This document shows positions 1 through 7,537 of a stretch of 25,078 bases of DNA, piece after piece; within the stretch, counting starts at the first letter, position 1; each line of letters starts with the position of its first letter. Made by a program: the position numbers and the translations under genes. The DNA is from Syntrophaceae bacterium UBA5744. GTDB lineage: Bacteria; Desulfobacterota; Syntrophia; Syntrophales; UBA2192. Location: assembly GCA_002419215.1 (NCBI GenBank), contig DIFQ01000077.1, forward strand, positions 1 through 25,078, read 5' to 3'. The notes under the pieces are model-generated. The model saw only the letters and a list, made by a program, of their open reading frames with translations. It did no database searches and was not told where the DNA came from.

Positions 1-275
1 GTGTCGCGCCGGACCGGCTCGCCGATGACATTCCCTTCAGGCAGCTCCGGGAGCTGTTCCCGGGTGAGCGCAACGTGGGAGGCATTCGTCAGGACCAGGA
101 TCCGCTGGGGGGGCAGCAACCCCTTCAGCCTGTCGAAACTCATCTGCAGGAGGCTTCGCCCGCCGAAGAGGTCGATGAACTGTTTGGGCTTCTGCCGGGT
201 GCTGAGCGGCCAGAACCTCGTCCCCATCCCCCCGGCCATGATGACGGCCACGAGCTTTCCCTGAAGATCTGCCAT
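1..275 (-). CDS. Mannose-1-phosphate guanylyltransferase, N-terminal part (cut by window edge)
   Basis: This is the first 91 codons of a nucleotidyltransferase that would make GDP-mannose from mannose-1-phosphate and GTP, a cytoplasmic step in polysaccharide precursor supply. The reverse-strand translation starts MADLQGKLVAVIMAGGMGTR and continues with FWPLSTRQKPKQF, the classic sugar-nucleotide pyrophosphorylase signature of the ManC/AlgA family. An EPVRRD motif, another family landmark, sits at the window edge. The ATG at 275 has a GGGAG ribosome site upstream. The rest of the gene lies outside the window. The gene upstream (323-673) encodes the cupin isomerase domain that is often fused to the C-terminus of this enzyme, so the two activities appear split here. 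Confidence in the family is high; no other gene of the operon is visible. Confidence 0.88.
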   Translation of the reverse strand, partial: MADLQGKLVAVIMAGGMGTRFWPLSTRQKPKQFIDLFGGRSLLQMSFDRLKGLLPPQRILVLTNASHVALTREQLPELPEGNVIGEPVRRD

Positions 276-322
276 GCCTGCTCCCTGAACGTTGTCTTAT
301 TGAAGAATGCACCGCCCGGCGC

Positions 323-673
323 CTAAATCCTGCCGTAATCGTCCTCGAAGCGCTCGATGTCGCTCTCGTCGAAGTAATCTCCCGTCTGGACCTCGACGAT
401 CACCAGCTCCGTCTTTCCCGTGTTCTTGACGCGGTGAAGGGTGCTCCTGGGGATATCGACGGACTGCCCATGCTGCAAAACGATTTCTTCCGTGTTCAGC
501 GTCAACAGGGCCTCGCCGGAGACGATCAGCCAGTGTTCGTCCCGGTGCCGGTGCCTCTGGAGGCTGAGGCGCTTCCCGGGATAGACGACGATTCGTTTCA
601 CCTTGTGCTCTGCATCCTCCAGGAGGACGTCGAAATATCCCCAGGGACGCTCGTCCCTCGGCTGTGGGTTCAT
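323..673 (-). CDS. Cupin-type mannose-6-phosphate isomerase (type II PMI domain)
   Basis: A 116-aa cupin matching the C-terminal domain of bifunctional PMI-GMP enzymes, predicted to interconvert fructose-6-phosphate and mannose-6-phosphate. Visible family motifs are RPWGYFDVL near the N-terminus, then KRIVVYPGKRLSLQRH, RHRDEHW and the second cupin motif around HGQSVDIPRSTLHRVKN. The paired histidines and the Glu in the first cupin motif are the expected metal ligands. I place the start at 673 because the family begins just before RPWG and an AAGGA lies about ten bases upstream; the reading frame stays open to 745. It lies 47 bases upstream of the guanylyltransferase and is probably co-transcribed with it. 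Substrate could be another sugar phosphate, but the neighbour argues for mannose. Confidence 0.85.
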   Translation of the reverse strand: MNPQPRDERPWGYFDVLLEDAEHKVKRIVVYPGKRLSLQRHRHRDEHWLIVSGEALLTLNTEEIVLQHGQSVDIPRSTLHRVKNTGKTELVIVEVQTGDYFDESDIERFEDDYGRI

Positions 674-823
674 GGTTGATTCATCCTTCCCTGACATGCC
701 CCCGTCAACGTGGCCCGGGGCGGTGAGTCCGTCCGAAGTTAGCATATTTGAGAAAGCAGCACCACCCTGTTTTTACTGGACATTCCCTCCCCTTTGCGGA
801 TATCAATAAACAAGGAGGAAATG

Positions 824-1768
824 ATGAAAATCTGTTTTGCCGCCCCCGAAAACGCCTGGGGAGGCGCTCTCGGCCTCCTCCGGGCAGCACTGCCCCAGCA
901 CGAATTTGTTGCTCTCGGACATTTTTCGCTGGAGAGCCTTCGCGGCTACGACGTCGTGATCCCGACCATGTCCCGCGTCACGGAGGCGCTTCTCGCCACA
1001 GCCGACCGGCTGCGGCTGATCCAGCAGGTCGGCTCCGGGCTTGAGGGGGTCGACATCGAAGCGGCAAGGAAACGGGGCATCCAGGTTGCCAACGTCCCCA
1101 CGGACAGCTGCGGCAATGCCGATTCCGTGGCCGAATTGGGGATTTACATGATGATCGGGCTCGCCCGCAATTTCCGGGGCATGGCGGCAAGTTTCGCGAA
1201 TCGCAAAACCGGTGAGCCGCGCGGCACGACCCTGATGGGAAAAACCGTCGGGATCGTGGGACTGGGGGGAATCGGCAAGGCCCTCGCAAAACGGCTCAGG
1301 TCTTTCGACGTCCGGCTGATCGGGATCAAGCGGGGCAATCCGGAGGAGACAGCAGCGGATCTGGGTCTTGCCTGGGCAGGCGGATCGCAGGATCTCGTGC
1401 GACTCCTCGGCCTTTCGGACTTTGTCGTTCTGTGCCTGCCCCTCTCTGCGGAAAGTCGCAACCTGATGAACGAAAAGACCTTCGCTTCCATGAAAAAAGG
1501 CAGCTTCCTCATCAATTTATCGCGGGGCGGAATCGTGGATCGGGCCGCACTGGAGAATGCCCTGGAGACAGGACAGATTGCCGGTGCGGGACTCGACGTA
1601 TACTGGGAGGAACCGGTCGATCCGGACGATACGATCTTCCGGCACAATGTATTCACGACGCCGCACGTCGGCGGGTCCACGGATGTTTCCATCACCGGCA
1701 TCGTGCACGTGGTGGCCGACAACATCCGGCGGGTGGAGAAAAACCAGGAACCCCTCTACGCGAAATAG
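824..1768 (+). CDS. D-2-hydroxyacid dehydrogenase family oxidoreductase
   Basis: A 314-aa cytoplasmic NAD(P)-dependent dehydrogenase of the phosphoglycerate/glycerate/hydroxypyruvate reductase superfamily. The nucleotide loop GLGGIG is at residues 146-151, and the catalytic Arg, Glu and His are visible as R234 (NLSRGGIVD), E263 (YWEEPVD) and H281 (TPHVGGST). At the end of the second beta strand the usual Asp is absent and the sequence reads GIKR, which suggests a preference for NADP, an inference only. An AAGGAGG precedes two adjacent ATG codons; the second (824) has the better spacing of five bases. There is no ACT domain, so it is not a long-form serA. The substrate cannot be told from sequence or context. 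It is divergent from the mannose genes. Confidence 0.88.
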   Translation: MKICFAAPENAWGGALGLLRAALPQHEFVALGHFSLESLRGYDVVIPTMSRVTEALLATADRLRLIQQVGSGLEGVDIEAARKRGIQVANVPTDSCGNADSVAELGIYMMIGLARNFRGMAASFANRKTGEPRGTTLMGKTVGIVGLGGIGKALAKRLRSFDVRLIGIKRGNPEETAADLGLAWAGGSQDLVRLLGLSDFVVLCLPLSAESRNLMNEKTFASMKKGSFLINLSRGGIVDRAALENALETGQIAGAGLDVYWEEPVDPDDTIFRHNVFTTPHVGGSTDVSITGIVHVVADNIRRVEKNQEPLYAK

Positions 1769-1771
1769 AAA

Positions 1772-1821
1772 AGCGCCGCCGGGCGGGCCGCACTGAGCAC
1801 CCGGGGAGCCCGATCGGCGCT
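1772..1821 (+). terminator. Weak candidate terminator after the dehydrogenase
   Basis: AGCGCCG at 1772-1778 is complementary to CGGCGCT at 1815-1821, enclosing further GC-rich sequence. It lies between two convergent genes, which fits a termination role, but there is no run of T after the stem, so this is a weak call. Confidence 0.3.
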
Positions 1822-1842
1822 CGATTCACCCGTTGCCTCGCG

Positions 1843-2565
1843 CTACCCGGGCAGGTTTTTCTCCGCGAAGTCCCAGTTCACGAGCCTGTCGAGGGAGGCC
1901 TCCACGAAATCCTTTCGACGATTCTGGTAATCCAGGTAGTACGCGTGCTCCCAGACATCGATCGTCAGCAGGGGTTTGAGGCCCTGCGTCATCGGGTTTT
2001 CCGCATTGAGCGTCTTCACCACCTTCAGGGACCTGCCGTCCGTCGCGAGCCACGCCCAGCCGCTGCCGAACTGTCCCAGGGCCGCGCCGACGAATTCCTT
2101 CCGGAAGTTTTCGAAGCTCCCGAAATCCTTTTCGATCCGCTTCCCGATCTCGCCTGACGGCTTCCCCCCGCCTCCGGGCTTCATGCCGTTCCAGTAAAAT
2201 GTGTGATTCCATACCTGGGCGGCGTTGTTGAATATCGCCGTCTGCCCGGGATTTGCCGCCGAGGCCCGGATGACCGCCTCGAGGCCCATCTTCTCGCAGG
2301 GCGTGTTCTTCACCAGGCCGTTCAGGTTGTCGACATACGCCCGATGATGCTTCCCGTAGTGGAAACGGATCGTACGGGCCGAGATGACCGGCGCCAGGGC
2401 GTCTTCCGCGTACGGAAGAGGCGGCAGCTCGAAGGGGCCTTTCGCCTGCGCCGAAACATCAGCCGGGATCCCCATGGAGGAAAAGGCAACAACGGCAGTT
2501 CCCGTCAGGGATGCCTTCAGGAATTGACGCCGCGTGAGTCCGTTCGCAATGATCCATTCTTCCAT
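1843..2565 (-). CDS. sodB: Tat-exported iron-type superoxide dismutase
   Basis: A 240-aa Fe/Mn-family superoxide dismutase with a twin-arginine signal peptide. The leader carries TRRQFLKAS (Arg12-Arg13) followed by a hydrophobic stretch and a likely cleavage site near VSAQA, residues 37-41. The mature enzyme shows all four metal ligands: H69 in FHYGKHH, H121 in WNHTFYW, and D203 and H207 in DVWEHAYY. Gln117 in NNAAQVWNH marks the iron-type subgroup. Superoxide would therefore be removed in the periplasm, with the folded metalloenzyme exported by Tat. The start at 2565 has GGAGG seven bases upstream; the open frame extends to 3291 but that extension runs antisense to the radical SAM gene and is not coding. 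In an anaerobe this fits oxygen-exposure defence. Confidence 0.93.
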   Translation of the reverse strand: MEEWIIANGLTRRQFLKASLTGTAVVAFSSMGIPADVSAQAKGPFELPPLPYAEDALAPVISARTIRFHYGKHHRAYVDNLNGLVKNTPCEKMGLEAVIRASAANPGQTAIFNNAAQVWNHTFYWNGMKPGGGGKPSGEIGKRIEKDFGSFENFRKEFVGAALGQFGSGWAWLATDGRSLKVVKTLNAENPMTQGLKPLLTIDVWEHAYYLDYQNRRKDFVEASLDRLVNWDFAEKNLPG

Positions 2566-2707
2566 GATGGTCCTCCTTCCGTGCGTTGAAACGGTGCGCT
2601 GGATCCAAGGCGGTTCACACGGTTCATGATAACAAAAACAGCCGGAAAAGAACAACAGTCGATCCCTGTGGTCCCCGTGCCGGCATCGAAATGCTCCCGA
2701 AAAGGGT

Positions 2708-2736
2708 TTGATCCTTCCGGCAAGTTCCGATATAGT
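2708..2736 (+). promoter_or_regulatory. Sigma70-type promoter for the radical SAM gene
   Basis: TTGATC (2708-2713) and TATAGT (2731-2736) are separated by exactly 17 bases. Transcription would start near 2743, about 40 bases before the ATG at 2782, which supports that start over the in-frame ATG at 2626. Confidence 0.55.
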
Positions 2737-2781
2737 CGCCCGTGGCCGCCGTCTTGGCCTTTGCCCGAGGAAAAACGCTTC

Positions 2782-3723
2782 ATGGACACCCGCCGCATCG
2801 AGCAGGCCCGCACGCCCGTGGAAAGACTCCGGGGTCTCGCCGGGTATTTTTTCCAGGCTAAAATCCTGCGCCGGGATCTCCCGCTGCTGGCAAGCTTCAA
2901 GCTCACCTACCGCTGCAACCTGCGATGCGCCCCGTGCCCCTACCATCGGCGAGACGATGCCCTCCAGGCGCACATCCGCTGGGAAGCCGCCACGGCAGCC
3001 CTCGACGAACTCCAACGCGCCGGCTGCCGGATCGTCGTCTTCGAGGGGGGCGAGCCCCTGTTGTGGAGCGACGGCGACCGGACATTCAGGGACCTGGCCC
3101 TCTATGCCAGGGAACGTTTCCTCTGCACGGCCGCAACCACGAACGGGACCCAGCCCCTGGATGTGCCCGTCGATGTGCTGTGGGTGAGCCTTGACGGGAC
3201 GAAAAAAACCCACGACCGACTGCGGAGCGGCTCCTTCGACAGGGTCTGGAGCAATCTCGAAAAAGCCTCCCACGGGAAGCTGCTCGTTCATTTCACGATG
3301 AACCGGGAAAACTGGCGCGACCTGGGCGAGCTTCTCGATGCATTGAAACAGAGGCCGGCGGTGCGCGGGGTGACGGTGCAGATCTTCTATCCCTACGGAC
3401 AGGGCGAAGAGAACCTGGCGCTCGGGCCTGCCGATCGGCGCGAGGCCATCGGCGGCGCGATCGAACTCAAGGATCGGGGCTGCCCCATCATCAATTCAAG
3501 ACGATCCCTCGAGAGGATGATCACAAACGGTTGGCAGTGCCACGACAGGCTCCTGGCCAATGTGGACCCCGACGGGTCGATCACCCAGGGATGCTATGTC
3601 CGCAGCCGCGGGGTGGTTCGTTGCGCCGAATGCGGCTTCACGCCCGTGGCCGAGCTCTCGGGCGCTTTCGATTTCGCCCCCGGCTCCATCCTGGCCGGCT
3701 GGAAAGCCTTTGTCAGCCCCTGA
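2782..3723 (+). CDS. Radical SAM protein with C-terminal cysteine-rich region
   Basis: A 313-aa radical SAM enzyme. The S-adenosylmethionine cluster motif CNLRCAPC (Cys45, Cys49, Cys52) is followed by FEGGEPLLW, the GGE motif that contacts SAM, and by WVSLDG typical of the barrel. The C-terminal part holds several further cysteines (WQCH, GCY, CAECG), as in SPASM/twitch-like proteins that bind a second Fe-S cluster. The second cysteine pair is separated by Ala-Pro, giving the canonical CxxxCxxC. I chose ATG 2782 because a promoter-like element overlaps the upstream open region, and the first conserved block starts soon after this Met; an upstream GAGG is rather far away. Substrate unknown: no precursor peptide or cofactor gene lies beside it. 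It is divergent from the dismutase and convergent with the site-2 protease. Confidence 0.8.
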   Translation: MDTRRIEQARTPVERLRGLAGYFFQAKILRRDLPLLASFKLTYRCNLRCAPCPYHRRDDALQAHIRWEAATAALDELQRAGCRIVVFEGGEPLLWSDGDRTFRDLALYARERFLCTAATTNGTQPLDVPVDVLWVSLDGTKKTHDRLRSGSFDRVWSNLEKASHGKLLVHFTMNRENWRDLGELLDALKQRPAVRGVTVQIFYPYGQGEENLALGPADRREAIGGAIELKDRGCPIINSRRSLERMITNGWQCHDRLLANVDPDGSITQGCYVRSRGVVRCAECGFTPVAELSGAFDFAPGSILAGWKAFVSP

Positions 3724-3725
3724 AA

Positions 3726-3819
3726 AAAGTGCCTGAGTGTCTAAGTGTCTGAGTGTTGAAGTGAAGAAATATTGGTCTTTTTTCTTCACTCAGACACTCA
3801 AGCACTCAAACACTTCTTC
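3726..3819 (+). repeat. Word-array hairpin A (8-nt units) between convergent genes
   Basis: The left arm (about 3727-3769) is a run of degenerate 8-nt words of the form CTGAGTGT/CTAAGTGT. The right arm (about 3779-3818) is a run of CACTCAGA/CACTCAAG-type words and is the imperfect reverse complement of the left arm. The loop is about ten bases. The element fills the whole gap between the stop codons of the radical SAM and protease genes, so it could act as a bidirectional terminator. Confidence 0.75.
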
Positions 3820-4956
3820 TCACTGCCTGGGTGTTTCCAGTTCCATCCTCAACGCCAGCATTTCGCTCAGATCCTTCAGCGTCACGATACCGACGAGGCG
3901 TCCCTTATCGACGACCATGAGTCGGCTGGTGCCTGTGCGGTTCATGCTGTCGAGTGCTGTCATGGCCTGCACGTCAGGAGAGATCGCGGCTGCCTCTTCA
4001 CAGCCTGCGGCAATTTCCGCAACGCGCCGTTGCGCCCACTCATCCCGGGGGATGTTCTTGAGCTTTTTCACCGTGACACAGCCGACGAGTTCCCCGTCCT
4101 TGACGACGGGATAGATCCGGTGATGGGTGCGGTAGAGGTAGTCGTCCACGAAACGCTGCAGGCTGATGTCGGGCGGCACGGTCACGGGGTCGGGGGTCAT
4201 GAAGCGGTCCACCGTGAGGCCGGACAGGAGATCGCGGGTGATCATCTGCCGATACGAGGACGTTGCGGCCCCTCGAAGGAACAGGCCGATCATGGACTGC
4301 CAGAGCCCCCCGATGAAGTTCCCCCGGATAATCTCCCAGAGGCCCCATGCGATGAAGAGAACCCCGAAGGCCGAGCCGACACGGGAGGAGACCCTCGTCG
4401 CCCAGAGAAGGTTTTTCTTCCTGCTCCAGAGGATGGACCGCAGCACCCTGCCCCCGTCGAGCGGAAAGGCAGGCAGAAGATTGAACAGGGCCAGGAGGAA
4501 ATTCACCCAGACGAGGTAGAACAGAACGCCGTTGACAGCCGGGGGCCAGCCCGAAGCCTCCCCGATCTGCAGGATGCCGTAAAAGACGGCGGCAATGAGC
4601 ACGCTGGAAACGGGTCCGACGATGGCCGTGAAGAACTCGGCCCTGGCGCTGGGCGGCTCTTCGCTCATCTCGGCCACGCCGCCGAAGATGAAAAGGGTGA
4701 TCCCTTTCATGAGGATTCCGAAGCGCCGGGCCACCAGCGAGTGACTGAGTTCGTGGAAGATGATGGATAGGAAGAGGCCCAGAGCCCCGGCCACGCCCAT
4801 GGCCCAGTAATTCGACGCCGGCATGTCCTCGAAGTAGGCAGGGAAAACCCCTTCAGCCAGCGACCAGGTGATCAGGATCGCCAGGATGATCCAGCTCGAG
4901 TCGATCTTGACCTCGAAGCCCAGCAGTTTGAACAGCGTCACGCGGTTGCCGAACAT
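3820..4956 (-). CDS. Site-2 protease family zinc metalloprotease with two CBS domains
   Basis: A 378-aa polytopic membrane protein of the M50/SpoIVFB-like rhomboid-unrelated intramembrane protease group. The zinc motif HELSH is at residues 68-72 inside a hydrophobic segment, and the partner motif NLLPAFPLDGG (residues 159-169) supplies the third ligand, Asp167. About six membrane segments span residues 18-235. The C-terminal portion (about 245-375) carries two CBS domains, seen as VDRFMTPDPVTV and then PVVKDGELVGCVTVKKL, followed by RLMVVDKGRLVGIVTLKDL. CBS pairs usually bind adenosine nucleotides and would tie cleavage to energy state. Substrate unknown. The ATG at 4956 has GAGGGG just upstream. 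It is downstream of malQ on the same strand but separated by a hairpin element. Confidence 0.9.
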   Translation of the reverse strand: MFGNRVTLFKLLGFEVKIDSSWIILAILITWSLAEGVFPAYFEDMPASNYWAMGVAGALGLFLSIIFHELSHSLVARRFGILMKGITLFIFGGVAEMSEEPPSARAEFFTAIVGPVSSVLIAAVFYGILQIGEASGWPPAVNGVLFYLVWVNFLLALFNLLPAFPLDGGRVLRSILWSRKKNLLWATRVSSRVGSAFGVLFIAWGLWEIIRGNFIGGLWQSMIGLFLRGAATSSYRQMITRDLLSGLTVDRFMTPDPVTVPPDISLQRFVDDYLYRTHHRIYPVVKDGELVGCVTVKKLKNIPRDEWAQRRVAEIAAGCEEAAAISPDVQAMTALDSMNRTGTSRLMVVDKGRLVGIVTLKDLSEMLALRMELETPRQ

Positions 4957-5009
4957 GATCCCCTCTTCGTCGCCCGATTATTTTTGTCAGGACGAGGCTC
5001 AACGTATGC

Positions 5010-5086
5010 GAAGGCTGCAGGCTACAGGTTGCAGGCTACAAAAATCGGAATTGCTACTGCCTGTTGCCTGTGGCCTGTAGCCTTTT
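5010..5086 (-). repeat. Word-array hairpin B (7-nt units) after malQ
   Basis: The left arm 5011-5040 is four tandem 7-nt words of the form AGGCTGC/AGGCTAC; the right arm about 5058-5086 has words of the form TGCCTGT/GGCCTGT and is imperfectly complementary to the left arm. The element abuts and slightly overlaps the malQ stop codon (5085-5087) and lies upstream of the protease start, so it could terminate or attenuate malQ transcription. Confidence 0.7.
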
Positions 5087-6575
5087 ATCTCCCGTACGTC
5101 TTCGTCATGTCGAAGAGCCACTTCTCGAGGCGCCGGTCGATCTGTCCCGGCGTGAGGCGCCAGCGCCAGTAGCTCCCCTTTCCGGCCGGCACGTTCATCC
5201 GGGCCTTCTCGCCCAGGCCCAGGAGATCCTGCATGGGGATGATGGCTGTCCCTGCGACGGACATCAGGGCGAGGCGTATCATCGCCTCGTGGACACGCTC
5301 CGATCGGACGGGGCCTCCCAGGTAGGCAAATAATCGGTCTTTCTCCTCCCCTTTGGCCTCCCGTTCGAACCAGCCCCTGACCGTGTTGTTGTCATGGGTG
5401 CCCGTGTAGACGAAATCCCGCTCGATGTGATTGTGGGGGGCATGATACTCGGAGCCGAAGGCAAAAAGAAGGACCCGCATGCCGGGCAGACCGAACCCGT
5501 CGAGAACCTCACGGACGTCAGGCGTGATGAACCCCAAGTCCTCCGCAACCAGGGACCCCTGCGGGACTTTCCGCAGCAACGTCCGGAAAAAATCCCGGGC
5601 AGGGGCAGGCACCCACTTCCCCCTTACGGCCGTCCTGCTTTTTGCGGGAACCTCCCAGTAGGACACGAACCCCCTGCAGTGATCGATCCGCACGAGATCG
5701 AAGAGCTTCAGGTTGCGGCGGACCCTCGAGACCCACCAGGCATAACGGCTCTTCCGGAGCGCATCCCAGTCGTAAACGGGATTCCCCCAGAGTTGCCCCG
5801 TCCGGCTGAAGTAGTCGGGCGGCACGCCGGAGACAAAGGCAGGCTTGCCCTCTTCGTTCAGTTTGAACAGGGAGGGGTTCCCCCACACATCGGCGCTGTC
5901 GTGATGAACGTAGTAGGGCAGATCTCCCATGATTGAGACCCCGAGACCGTTGCAGTAATCCTTGAGGGTGCGCCACTGGCGGAAGAAGAGATACTGGCGA
6001 AACTTCTCCTCTGCGATCAGCGGGGCGATTTCCTCGACTCGCGGCCCGAGGGCCCTGATCCGCCTGTCGTGAAACTCCTTCGGCCAGCGCGTCCAGGCCT
6101 TGCCCCCAAAGAGGGTCCTGAGGGCGCTGAAGAGCGTATATTCTTCCAGCCAATGCCGTTCATTTCGGCAGAAGGCCTCGTAATCGGTTTGGAGACTCCC
6201 CCGGCAGGCAGAAAACCGCAGCCAGGCCTCGCCCAGGACCCTTTCCTTGAACTCGGCTGCGCGCCGATAATCGACGCTGCCGTGGGGAAAGCGAGGCGCC
6301 CCGGACAGATCGCTCCTGCTTAAAAAACCCTCCTCGACAAGTCTCTCGGGACTGATGAGCAGCGGGTTGCCCGCAAAAGCCGACGAGCTGCCGTAGGGGG
6401 AATTCCCCTTGAGCGCCTCCGTCGGGACCAGGGGCAGGATCTGCCAGATTCTCTGCCCGGCACGGTGAAGGAAGTCGGCAAACCGGTAAGCCTCGGGCCC
6501 CAGGTCGCCGATGCCGTAGCGTGAAGGCAGGGAGGTCACATGCAGGAGGATCCCGCATCGTCGTGTCGTTCTCAT
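5085..6575 (-). CDS. malQ: 4-alpha-glucanotransferase (amylomaltase, GH77)
   Basis: A 496-aa cytoplasmic GH77 enzyme that transfers maltooligosaccharide units between alpha-1,4-glucans, as in maltodextrin or glycogen turnover. The N-terminus GILLHVTSLPSRYGIGDLG and the loop GNSPYGSSSAFAGNP are typical. The catalytic nucleophile is Asp298 in VRIDHCRGF, the acid/base Glu345 in VAEDLG, and the third carboxylate Asp395 in TGTHDNNT. Length matches bacterial amylomaltases. The ATG is three bases after the stop of the DUF72 gene (TAA GGA ATG), so translation is probably coupled and the two form an operon. No other glycogen gene is in the window. Confidence 0.95.
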   Translation of the reverse strand: MRTTRRCGILLHVTSLPSRYGIGDLGPEAYRFADFLHRAGQRIWQILPLVPTEALKGNSPYGSSSAFAGNPLLISPERLVEEGFLSRSDLSGAPRFPHGSVDYRRAAEFKERVLGEAWLRFSACRGSLQTDYEAFCRNERHWLEEYTLFSALRTLFGGKAWTRWPKEFHDRRIRALGPRVEEIAPLIAEEKFRQYLFFRQWRTLKDYCNGLGVSIMGDLPYYVHHDSADVWGNPSLFKLNEEGKPAFVSGVPPDYFSRTGQLWGNPVYDWDALRKSRYAWWVSRVRRNLKLFDLVRIDHCRGFVSYWEVPAKSRTAVRGKWVPAPARDFFRTLLRKVPQGSLVAEDLGFITPDVREVLDGFGLPGMRVLLFAFGSEYHAPHNHIERDFVYTGTHDNNTVRGWFEREAKGEEKDRLFAYLGGPVRSERVHEAMIRLALMSVAGTAIIPMQDLLGLGEKARMNVPAGKGSYWRWRLTPGQIDRRLEKWLFDMTKTYGR

Positions 6576-6578
6576 TCC

Positions 6579-7343
6579 TTAAAGCGATTCCTCAGGGTTT
6601 AGCTCCCGGCTCAGCATTTTAGACAGTTTCAGGGCATCGATGGCGGCATCGCCTTCCATCGTGTTGTCGAAATATACGTATACCGTTTTGCCCTCTTTCA
6701 TCCAGCGGCGGATCTTGTCTGCCCACCCCTCGAGCGCCTTCCCGGAATAAGCGCCCCGGTATGGGCTTTCCAGGGGGCCGTGCAGCCGGATGTAGACGAA
6801 GTCAGCTGTAACCCTATCGGGAGCCAGCGTTCCGGCGTAATGATAGATGCAGAAAGCCATCCCGTGCTTCTTCAAAATATCACAGGTCTCCCGGCGAAAC
6901 CAGTCGGGATCGCGGAACTCGAAGGCGTAGCGAAAATCCTTGTCCAACACTTCACAGAATGCATTCAACCGACCGCCGTTGAATGGAAAACGAGAAGGAA
7001 GCTGCAGGAGAACCGGGCCGAGTTTTGAACCCAGAAAGCGGATGCGTTCGAAAAAAGGCGCAACGGTCTGCTCCGCTTCATCGAGTCGTTTGATATGGGT
7101 GATGAAACGGCTGGCCTTGACGGCAAAGACAAAACCCGGAGGGGTGATATCGCGCCAGCGGGACAAGGTGGTCTCGAGGGGAAGTCGATAGAAGGTGCTG
7201 TTGACCTCGAGGCTTTTAAACCGGGTGCTGTAAAAGGGCAGGTATTCACGGGCAGGCAGCCTGGCGGGATAAAAGCCGCCCCTCCAGTCGGGATAGTAGA
7301 ATCCCGAGGTACCGATGTACAGGAGGGGCCTGTCGCTTCTCAT
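6579..7343 (-). CDS. DUF72 (YecE-like) family protein
   Basis: A 254-aa protein of the DUF72 TIM-barrel-like family whose biochemical role is not established. Family features seen are LYIGTSGFYYPDWRGGFYP at the N-terminus, FKSLEVNSTFYRLP, FAVKASRFITH, LGPVLLQLPSRFPFN, YAFEFRDPDWF, YIRLHGP and VYVYFDNTMEGDAAIDA. Length is normal for the family. It sits immediately upstream of malQ with a three-base gap, so the two are probably co-transcribed; that does not show what it does. No strong ribosome site is visible before the ATG at 7343. Confidence 0.9.
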   Translation of the reverse strand: MRSDRPLLYIGTSGFYYPDWRGGFYPARLPAREYLPFYSTRFKSLEVNSTFYRLPLETTLSRWRDITPPGFVFAVKASRFITHIKRLDEAEQTVAPFFERIRFLGSKLGPVLLQLPSRFPFNGGRLNAFCEVLDKDFRYAFEFRDPDWFRRETCDILKKHGMAFCIYHYAGTLAPDRVTADFVYIRLHGPLESPYRGAYSGKALEGWADKIRRWMKEGKTVYVYFDNTMEGDAAIDALKLSKMLSRELNPEESL

Positions 7344-7406
7344 CGTGCGGCACCTACCTCATGAGACCAGCAGGCAGTCTCAGTAACGCCCCGGACTTGC
7401 GTTCAT

Positions 7407-7499
7407 GAAGTCAGGAAGCGAGGAAGAGCAGAAGAGCGGAAATGGATCATTTTGCTTCTCCTATCCGCTCTTCCTGACTTCCGATCTTCCGATCTTCAC
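7407..7499 (-). repeat. Word-array hairpin C (8-nt units) between phzF-like and DUF72 genes
   Basis: The left arm (7407-7442) is a run of 8-nt words starting GAAG (GAAGTCAG, GAAGCGAG and so on). The right arm (7464-7499) is a run of words ending CTTC (CTGACTTC, CGATCTTC). The arms are imperfect reverse complements around a 21-base loop. The element lies between two same-strand genes. The rest of the 194-base gap (7344-7406 and 7500-7537) shows nothing else that I recognise. Confidence 0.75.
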
Positions 7500-7537
7500 T
7501 GCCTCAAGCGATCATGCGAACAATCTCGCACTGCCCG

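Noticed and set aside
2566..3291. Upstream extension of the superoxide dismutase frame
   Set aside because: It runs antisense to the radical SAM gene, and the Tat leader with a well-placed GGAGG marks 2565 as the start.
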